The notes below the pieces were generated by a model. The model did no database searches, was not told the DNA's origin, and saw nothing but the letters and a program-made list of their open reading frames with translations. A stretch of 64,000 bases of DNA from Siphonodentalium dalli. Taxonomy: Eukaryota > Mollusca > Scaphopoda > Gadilida > Siphonodentaliidae. This document shows, piece by piece, positions 60,301 through 64,000 of the stretch. Within the stretch, counting starts at the first letter, position 1. Each line of letters opens with the position of its first letter. The translations under genes and the position numbers were made by a program. The stretch is from contig CP136062.1 in NCBI GenBank assembly GCA_032622095.1, positions 198,225,887 through 198,289,886 of the forward strand, read 5' to 3'.

Positions 60301-61598
60301 ACAGCTTATTACATTGGATAAGTTGATAATACAATGTTTTAGAGCTTCCTCTTTCAAATGGTATATAATATGGCATATATTTTATATAATGTGATCTGGG
60401 GGTTCGAAAATTAAGTTGGCCTTTAATATCATGTTATAGACTGAAGAAAGAGGCATACCCTGCTGGACGAAACAAGTGTCCACTTAACTGCGGTGCGGTT
60501 AGCGTTGCCACTGCGGCCGAAATGCAACTACACCGCGGCTCCACCGGCTAACTGCAGTTGGGCCGCGGTTTACTTGCTATTTGGCATGGTGTAGTTGCCG
60601 CGGTGTACTTTCATTAAACTGAAAAAAGACAATACAAACCAGAAATCTAACCACGGTGTACATGTCATTCGGCCGTGAGGGTAGTTGCCGTTCGGACGCA
60701 GTGAACTTGCCGTTCGGCCCGCAGTGTACTTGCTGTTCGGCCGCGGTGCTCAACTGCAGTTACAAACTCTGACACCGCAGCCGAACGGCAAATACACCGC
60801 GGTGCCAATTGACACTTGTTTTGTCCAGCGGGGTATATCATTATCATGGCTCCTTACTGATACTGAATTATATTCACGATAAAACAAAAATATGTCTTAT
60901 TGCCAGAGGTCGCCATTCAATAGTGACGTCATCTTTGATGAGACAGTTCGAAAAGAAGAACTGTTTGGTGGAAAATCATACCAAGCAGAGATAAAAACTG
61001 GTCTATTAATTTATATAGCAGGTTGCACGTCTGTCACTACAATTTTGACCAAAACATAAAGAGTCGATTTACAAAAGAAATAAATACACTGCGCATCGGA
61101 GTGTATAGTTAAATTTGACCATAAAAACTGATTGTAGGACTCCGCATTGTGTTGTCCTACAATCAGTTTCTTTGTGGTAAAATTCTACTATACACTCCGA
61201 TGCGCGGTGTATCTATTTCATAAGTAAAGTGAAACACTCTGCCAGGGATTCAAATTTGCATAGCAAATGAACTTATACAAACAATTATATTCTATTATAT
61301 TCTCGTAAAAACAGCTGATTCGCTGTAAAATATTATATTTTGATTCTCGCACAGTTTAATAGATTTTAAGGCATTCAGTGACAGGTAGGCACTGTACATT
61401 CGAGCCATGCTTGTTACATACATTATAAATGTAACATACCTAACTTGTGTTTCTAGGAATTCCATGTGCCTGTTGAGCATCGTGTATGAAGTGGATAGAA
61501 TCCCAACAGATTTCATCCTAGCACCTCTCTCTAACTCGCTGTCAACAGGCATGTTCTCGAAGCATGCCAGCCCATACCAATTGTCCTTTTTAAAATAT
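48200..61598 (-). CDS. DENND11: DENND11 (LCHN) orthologue, partial, seven exons
   Basis: Joined minus-strand exons: 61598-61440, 58776-58617, 55100-54962, 53209-53084, 50676-50526, 49755-49684 and 48398-48200. All junctions are GT-AG and all phases close. The product (about 335 residues visible) follows vertebrate DENND11 in order: [113 protein letters not shown]. The family carries a DENN-type fold and is regarded as a putative Rab guanine-nucleotide exchange factor; catalysis is not shown by this sequence. The N-terminal part (roughly the first quarter, including the FDPRSGN-like segment) was not found and should lie beyond 64000. Family assignment is from recalled similarity, not a search, but the match is extensive. 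Confidence 0.95.
48399..49683 (-). other. DENND11 intron F-G, with 39-bp minisatellite
   Basis: Intron between exons F and G. Apart from the minisatellite at 49175-49645 I see only AT-rich unique sequence with no further exon. The reading frame does not continue across it. Confidence 0.85.
49175..49645. repeat. 39-bp minisatellite (about 12 copies)
   Basis: The unit GACATTATTATRTCTACATG continues as ACTTATTACCAGTGTACCA and repeats every 39 bp, with starts near 49181, 49220 and 49259. Because 39 is a multiple of three, stop-free frames run through it on both strands and give artificial 13-residue repeat proteins. It is intronic. Confidence 0.95.
49684..49755 (-). CDS. DENND11: DENND11 exon F
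   Basis: A short 72-bp exon with acceptor TTTATATGCAG and donor GTGAGT. It completes Arg and encodes [20 protein letters not shown] and LIT plus TT of a Phe codon. The acidic cluster matches the acidic stretch at the same place in vertebrate DENND11. It is too short to be found as an isolated ORF. Confidence 0.9.
49756..50525 (-). other. DENND11 intron E-F
   Basis: AT-rich intron. It contains a degenerate CCCTTTCTATACTAAAT-type MITE at 50250-50510 next to the donor. Nothing else was recognised. Confidence 0.8.
50250..50510. mobile_element. TTAA-family MITE C2, degenerate
   Basis: The left terminus CCCTTTCTATACTAAAT and the right terminus TTTAGTAAAGAAAGGG are inverted. Flanks are mutated from TTAA (TTGA read from the gene strand on the donor side). 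The element begins 15 bases after the exon E donor junction. Confidence 0.7.
50526..50676 (-). CDS. DENND11: DENND11 exon E
   Basis: The exon is 151 bp. It completes Cys, then encodes [37 protein letters not shown] and [12 protein letters not shown] plus AG of a split Arg codon. The acceptor CTATTGAAG lacks a good polypyrimidine tract, but it is the only choice that keeps phase and restores the family's CTTEKIFE. The donor is GTACTG, and a degenerate TTAA-family MITE begins 15 bases into the intron. Confidence 0.93.
51581..51690. mobile_element. Half copy of palindromic TTAA MITE A
   Basis: It starts after TTAA with CCCTTTCAGTGCCAAATCC and matches the left arm of the complete element at 891-1088 up to its centre (AAAGAGCTCTT). 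The mirror-image right arm is missing. Confidence 0.8.
51920..52806. mobile_element. hAT-like non-autonomous element (887 bp)
   Basis: Termini are TAGAGATGGACGGTATT and, inverted, TAGAGATGGGTGGTATTC, with many GGTATCGGTA/ACCGATACC subterminal repeats. The 8-bp flanks TAGGGGAC and TATGGAAC agree at six positions, consistent with an aged 8-bp target duplication. No transposase frame was seen. Confidence 0.65.
53084..53209 (-). CDS. DENND11: DENND11 exon D
   Basis: The exon is 126 bp. It completes Val, then encodes [34 protein letters not shown] and TEIAYAA plus the first base of a Cys codon. The acceptor CTTTCTCCTTACAG is strong and the donor is GTGAGT. The Cys-rich YCACC corresponds to YCCCC in vertebrate DENND11. 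Confidence 0.95.
53399..53543. repeat. Long imperfect hairpin (about 70-bp arms)
   Basis: The left arm runs ACAGTTATCGCATTGTTTC then GAGGAATTGTC and AGGCCCGTGAAGGCC. The right arm mirrors it, ending GAAACAATGCGATAACTGT. Foldback MITE type; no coding. Confidence 0.8.
54003..54678. mobile_element. TIR element (about 676 bp)
   Basis: The left end TGTTAGGCCAAAAAAAG continues through AAAGATTTTGGTTCTC. The right end read inverted gives TGTAAGGCCAAAAAAAA and GTTTTGGTTCTCGGGC. No open frame of note. The superfamily was not determined. Confidence 0.6.
54870..54950 (-). repeat. Fragment of repeat L next to exon C donor
   Basis: The minus-strand sequence CTTAAAGATAGTGTATCTCT and the following TCCGTGCCACAATTACAAC match copies at 44.2-44.3 and 44.85-44.95 kb almost exactly, then diverge. 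It starts about 12 bases into the intron. Confidence 0.8.
54962..55100 (-). CDS. DENND11: DENND11 exon C
   Basis: The exon is 139 bp and phase 0 at its start. It encodes [39 protein letters not shown] and IGIVCYR plus one base of the following Val codon. The acceptor is TTGTGTTGCAG and the donor GTAAGC. This is among the best-conserved segments of the family. A repeat shared with 44.2-45.4 kb starts about 12 bases into the downstream intron. Confidence 0.95.
55163..55393. mobile_element. TTAA MITE D4 with degenerate hairpin cassette
   Basis: TTAA flanks are at 55159-55162 and 55394-55397. The left end is CCCTTCCATGACTGGAGC. Inside is CCTTGTGCCAATACATTCTC with the hairpin TATATGCGAG...CCTCCCATATATAAGAG and a second inverted hairpin. 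Same outer family as copies near 39.6, 39.9, 41.4 and 62.9 kb. Confidence 0.8.
55930..58410 (+). mobile_element. HINE/pearl-like element F2 with tandem core, interrupted
   Basis: The 5' end has a small palindrome (AGTGTCAATGACACT, 55941-55955) followed by GTAGCTCAACTT. The core is ~165-170-bp units carrying CAAGATGGCCGCTGGCGGCC and ATGACTCGTTCCCAT. Then comes a CACACACACGCACACA microsatellite and a 3' hairpin (TAGCTCAAACTTTAC/GTAAAGTTGAGCTA, 58374-58405). A 5' inverted repeat, tandem core, microsatellite and terminal hairpin match bivalve pearl and DINE-1/HINE elements; the assignment is inferred from architecture. Confidence 0.7.
56294..57625. mobile_element. pogo/mariner-like non-autonomous element (1332 bp)
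   Basis: It is flanked by TA on both sides. Left terminus CAGTGAAAACTGTTATGAGA then GACCACC; right terminus, inverted, CAGTGAAAACTGCAATTTAC then GACCAC. The TACAGTGAAA start and GGTCGTT motifs are typical of pogo/Tigger-type ends. It splits one unit of the surrounding tandem repeat. No transposase frame. Confidence 0.7.
58449..58613. mobile_element. 165-bp TA-flanked hairpin MITE at the exon B donor
   Basis: Termini CAGTAATGCCCTAAATAATC / GATTATTTAGGGCATTACTG are inverted, with TA at 58447-58448 and 58614-58615. Inner arms also pair (AAATATGGCTTGTTGCCATTC), so the element is a near-complete hairpin. The right TA and terminal CTG, read on the gene strand, are part of the DENND11 5' splice site. 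Confidence 0.88.
58617..58776 (-). CDS. DENND11: DENND11 exon B
   Basis: The exon is 160 bp. One base completes the Arg codon, then [20 protein letters not shown], a Ser/Asn-rich linker ([16 protein letters not shown]) and EMLQELK, ending in phase 0. The acceptor is TTTATTTATCAG. The donor GTACAG is unusual: only GTA is host sequence and CAG is the first three bases of an adjacent MITE. The linker is the least conserved part of the visible protein. The 136-residue plus-strand ORF over this exon is an antisense shadow. Confidence 0.92.
58960..59862 (+). mobile_element. HINE-like repeat M with 3' palindrome
   Basis: Repeated core units carry GGACAAACCTGGTTTTCGAA and GAGTTATCGCGCTAACGGTG. The 3' part has a GC microsatellite-like stretch (GTCCGCCCGCCGCCGCCCGC) and a perfect 25-bp palindrome centred in AGTCGAGTTTTT/GAAAAACTCGACT (59835-59859). 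The architecture fits a non-autonomous rolling-circle (HINE) element; this is an inference. Confidence 0.6.
59193..59417 (-). pseudogene. Captured C-terminal fragment of an endonuclease-like (EEP) domain
   Basis: A 74-residue minus-strand frame with ordinary protein-like composition. It contains [37 protein letters not shown] and [13 protein letters not shown] before a stop. TTDYxSxLDxIYC followed about 20 residues later by a (T/S)DH motif resembles the C-terminal end of exonuclease-endonuclease-phosphatase domains, as found in Helentron and non-LTR endonucleases. It replaces about 20 bp of repeat M between GAACTCGTCC and GACTCATATATC. Only its initial residues come from the repeat. It is not a DENND11 exon: exons A and B join perfectly without it. 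Confidence 0.45.
60455..60840. mobile_element. TIR element with GC-rich minisatellite core
   Basis: The ends TACCCTGCTGGACGAAACAA and, inverted, TACCCCGCTGGACAAAACAA form TIRs, continuing to GTGTC. The interior is a GC-rich run of irregular ~26-bp units built on TTGCCGTTCGGCCGCAGTGT, in strong contrast to its AT-rich surroundings. TA may be the target duplication. Confidence 0.65.
61075..61225. repeat. Long hairpin (about 65-bp arms)
   Basis: The left arm has CGCATCGGAGTGTATAG and AAACTGATTGTAGGAC. The right arm mirrors it (GTCCTACAATCAGTTT and CTATACACTCCGATGCGC). Foldback MITE type, about 215 bp from exon A. Confidence 0.85.
61440..61598 (-). CDS. DENND11: DENND11 exon A (first visible exon)
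   Basis: The exon is 159 bp and starts with the third base of a split codon. It encodes [17 protein letters not shown], then [15 protein letters not shown] and HMEFLETQV, and ends with AG of a split Arg codon. The donor is GTATGT. The acceptor ends TTATTGACAG and has only about 40 bp before a double-hairpin MITE begins. The reading frame stays open into the introns on both sides, so a simple ORF call here overruns the true exon. Confidence 0.93.
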
Positions 61599-61640
61599 CT
61601 GTCAATAATACAATGAATAAGCTGTAAACAAAAATGCATA

Positions 61641-62086
61641 TGTGACCCGCCATATCAAATCCAGTCGGAAGTCGGGATTTTTTTACCCTGTGCCAATGCA
61701 TTCTCTTATATATGCGAGTCGACCATAGGTCGCCTCGCATATATAAGAGAATGCATTGGCTTAACAATTTTTTATCATGTTTTTTAAATAAATGTTTCTT
61801 ACAATTTTTAGGACATAAAATAAAAAAACACCCATTACCCTGCAGGGAGCCCCACACATATATAGAAGCACATAGAAGAGTGTTGTCTTCTCATGTTGGT
61901 CTGGGGCTCTGTATGGGTGAAATTATAAAATTGTTAAAGAATACAAGAACAAATTATTAAAATTGTAAAAAATTGTTAGGCCAATGCATTCTCTTATATA
62001 TGGTCGACTCGCATATATAAGAGAATGCATTGGCACAGGGTAAAAAAATTCCCGACTTCCGACTGGATTTGATATGGCGGGTCACA
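61641..62086. mobile_element. Double-hairpin MITE E2
   Basis: TA flanks (61639-61640, 62087-62088). TIR begins TGTGACCCGCCATATCAAAT and continues CCAGTCGGAAGTCGGGA. It contains hairpin cassettes CCAATGCATTCTCTTATATA on both sides of an AT-rich spacer with GAGCCCCAGACC/TGTGGGGCTCC. The second hairpin has lost part of its stem. The nearest base is 40 bp from the exon A acceptor. Confidence 0.88.
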
Positions 62087-62279
62087 TATAGTAAAATAAA
62101 ACTACATCTAACAGTTGGTACATGTAGCTCAAGGCAGTTATAGCTTTTTGAAACATGATTGAAGGTGCGAATCAAATTTCAATAAGAAGCTACACAAACA
62201 GCTGTTCCAATCCATACTCTTTTATTGTCAAAATAAACATTAGCAATAAGAATCTGCAACAATCATATATGTGACCCGC

Positions 62280-62735
62280 CATATCAAATCCAGTCGGAAG
62301 TCGGGAATTTTTTTACCCTGTGCCAATGCATTCTCTTATATATGCGAGTCGACCATAGGTCGCCTCGCATATATAAGTGAATGCATTGGCCTAACAATTT
62401 TTTACAATTATAATAATTTGTTCTTGTATTCTTTTTAATTAACAATTTTATAATTTCACCCATACAGAGCCCCAGACAAACATGAGCAGACGACACTCTT
62501 CTATGTGCTTCTATATATGTGTGGGGCTCCCTGCAGGGTAATGGATGTTATTTTATTTTATGTCCTAAAAATTGTAAGAAACATTTATTTAAAAAACATC
62601 ATAAAAAATTGTTAAGCCAATGCATTCTCTTATATATGCGAGGCGACCTATGGTCGACTCGCATATATAAGAGAATGCATTGGCACAGGGTAAAAAAATC
62701 CCGACTTCCGACTGGATTTGATATGGCGGGTCACA
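62280..62735. mobile_element. Double-hairpin MITE E3
   Basis: Same family as 7091-7549 and 61641-62086, in opposite internal orientation to the latter. TA flanks. TIR TGTGACCCGCCATATC. Two complete inverted hairpins are at about 62319-62393 and 62611-62690. Confidence 0.88.
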
Positions 62736-62904
62736 TATGGCATTGTAAAAACAAGACAGTCTTTTGAATTTGAGATGAGTGAAAGGGTATCTCCACCATC
62801 TCTCCCACGATTTAATTTTCTGCGAGTTAGCAACAGGGTACATTGTATTTACATGTACCATGAACGTAAATAAGTTATGAAAAAGAAAGATAAAGATATG
62901 TTAA

Positions 62905-63073
62905 CCCTTCCATGACGGAAGCTGCAATAGTGCAGCATTAAAGATCCTGTGCCAGTGCATTGTCTTATATATGCGAGTCTCCCATAATGTTAGGCCAATG
63001 TATTCTCTTATATATGCAAGGCTCACTACGGGAGACATATATAAGAGAATGCATTGGCACATGGTTTTCGAAA
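62905..63073. mobile_element. TTAA MITE D5 with partial hairpin cassette
   Basis: TTAA at 62901-62904 and 63074-63077. Left end CCCTTCCATGACGGAAGC. Inside are degenerate GCCAGTGCATTGTCTTATAT and an inverted hairpin partner. Right end has lost the terminal GGG. Confidence 0.65.
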
Positions 63074-63077
63074 TTAA

Positions 63078-63869
63078 GTCTTGTATGAGGTGTAATTTTG
63101 GCCGGGCTAATGTTTATATATAATAATGTATACATTACAGTAGTGAATACAGTTATTAGTTTTCAATTGAAACTTTTAAACAACAATTGAATAAATATAT
63201 TGTCGCCATGAACATTTTATGGCCGGGATATTGAATAGACATGCCGCTGGAGTTAGGCCACTAACCACGCAGTGAATTGTCATCAGTATCAGTCAGCAAG
63301 ATTGTTTTGGGGGCACAATATTCCAAAAATATATGTAAATGTATATACCGCTATCATATACATGATTCATTTACTATGAATATATACCTATTATGCGGGA
63401 TATTATTTATGAAATGTATCATCTGACATTCATACAAAGCACAAAAATAAATTATTAAACTTATCTGTTATACCGCGTTAAGTTAAATTAAAACTAAACG
63501 CTCTTTATTGACACACGGAGTTGACAAGATTGTTTAGGATGCGCATTATTCCGAATATATGTAAATATATTGTCCTCATATCCACATGAAAATTAAAAAT
63601 TAAACGCTCTTTATTGCCACACAGTTAAGGGCATCTGAAAACTGTCGAATGTTTTCGAGATGACCAATGTCTATAACACTTTTATATATAACTTTGCAAA
63701 TCTTCGCATATATACAATATGGATATATATAGTATATATAAAATAACTTGAACTATGCCAGTAATGAAAAGATCAGAAACAAGAGCACATGTTTATGTAC
63801 ATGTAGATAACTGCGTGTAAGAACGAAATAATATACGAGAATTGATTTATACATCATGGTAGAATATAC
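63078..63869. other. AT-rich intron sequence, nothing recognised
   Basis: No open frame, TIR or DENND11 upstream exon was found. Short duplicated phrases such as AAACGCTCTTTATTG occur at about 63497 and 63603. This stretch should lie in the intron upstream of exon A. Confidence 0.6.
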
Positions 63870-63873
63870 TTAA

Positions 63874-64000
63874 CCCTTTGAGTGCCAGGTTGATTTTTGT
63901 ATCAACCCATATACCCTGTGCCAATGCATTCTCTTATATATGCGAGTCGACCAATAATTCATTCTTATATTCTTTTACAGACTTATTTTGTAGGTTTAGG
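63874..64000. mobile_element. TTAA MITE A carrying the hairpin cassette, cut by window end
   Basis: TTAA then CCCTTTGAGTGCCAGGTTG and TTTTTGTATCAACCCATAT as in MITE A at 891. It is followed directly by ACCCTGTGCCAATGCATTCT and the hairpin arm to GCGAGTCGACC, after which homology stops. This shows the cassette in a fourth outer context. Confidence 0.75.

Larger units (their letters stand above)
58777..61439 (-). other. DENND11 intron A-B
   Basis: The intron holds a HINE-like repeat M with a captured endonuclease-like fragment (58960-59862), a GC-rich TIR element (60455-60840) and a long hairpin (61075-61225). 59870-60450 and 61226-61439 show nothing recognised apart from AT-rich sequence. Confidence 0.8.

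Noticed and set aside
61295-61639. Full 114-codon minus-strand frame as a gene
   Set aside because: Only its middle part is exon A. Both ends read into intron past clear splice sites.

Overview
This window is eukaryotic, intron-containing and AT-rich, and almost entirely non-coding. Its content (degenerate non-LTR and Penelope-like retroelement pieces, many TTAA- and TA-flanked MITEs, and pearl/HINE-like elements with tandem cores and CA/CAGA microsatellite tails) points to a marine invertebrate, most likely a mollusc or another lophotrochozoan. The species cannot be fixed from sequence alone. No bacterial gene, CRISPR array, tRNA or rRNA was found.

One convincing protein-coding gene is present: the 3' part of a DENND11 (LCHN/KIAA1147) orthologue on the minus strand. 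Seven exons lie between 61598 and 48200. Their phases join exactly and the encoded residues follow the vertebrate family to the conserved C-terminus ending in DNPCCP. The first exon or exons lie beyond base 64000. Most of its six complete introns, and the incomplete one upstream of the first visible exon, carry transposon insertions. Several sit within tens of bases of splice sites, and one MITE supplies part of a 5' splice site.

Layout. 0-7.6 kb: a palindromic TTAA MITE, a HINE-like repeat, and a 3.6-kb foldback element with a 6-bp target duplication that carries a nested insertion in each arm, then a double-hairpin MITE. 7.6-12.8 kb: tandem repeats, a long hairpin, and an array of ~122-bp units full of TCAAGGTCA-like motifs. 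12.8-29.6 kb: a head-to-tail array of three HINE-like families with about fifty TGCGCATGCGC (NRF1-like) motifs and recent kilobase-scale duplications. 29.6-48 kb: intergenic sequence with hairpin MITEs, a dead RT fragment, a Penelope-like fragment with a hammerhead-ribozyme-like motif behind a TATA box, and TTAA MITE families. 48-64 kb: DENND11 and its transposon-filled introns.

The most unusual signals are: (1) a ~69-nt perfect hairpin, arranged as an inverted pair, inside at least four different outer transposon termini; (2) a MITE that forms the +4 onward part of a DENND11 splice donor; (3) the hammerhead-like motif; (4) HINE arrays loaded with NRF1-like and ERR/NR5A-like motifs; (5) the foldback element, whose two arms and duplicated flank act as internal empty-site controls.
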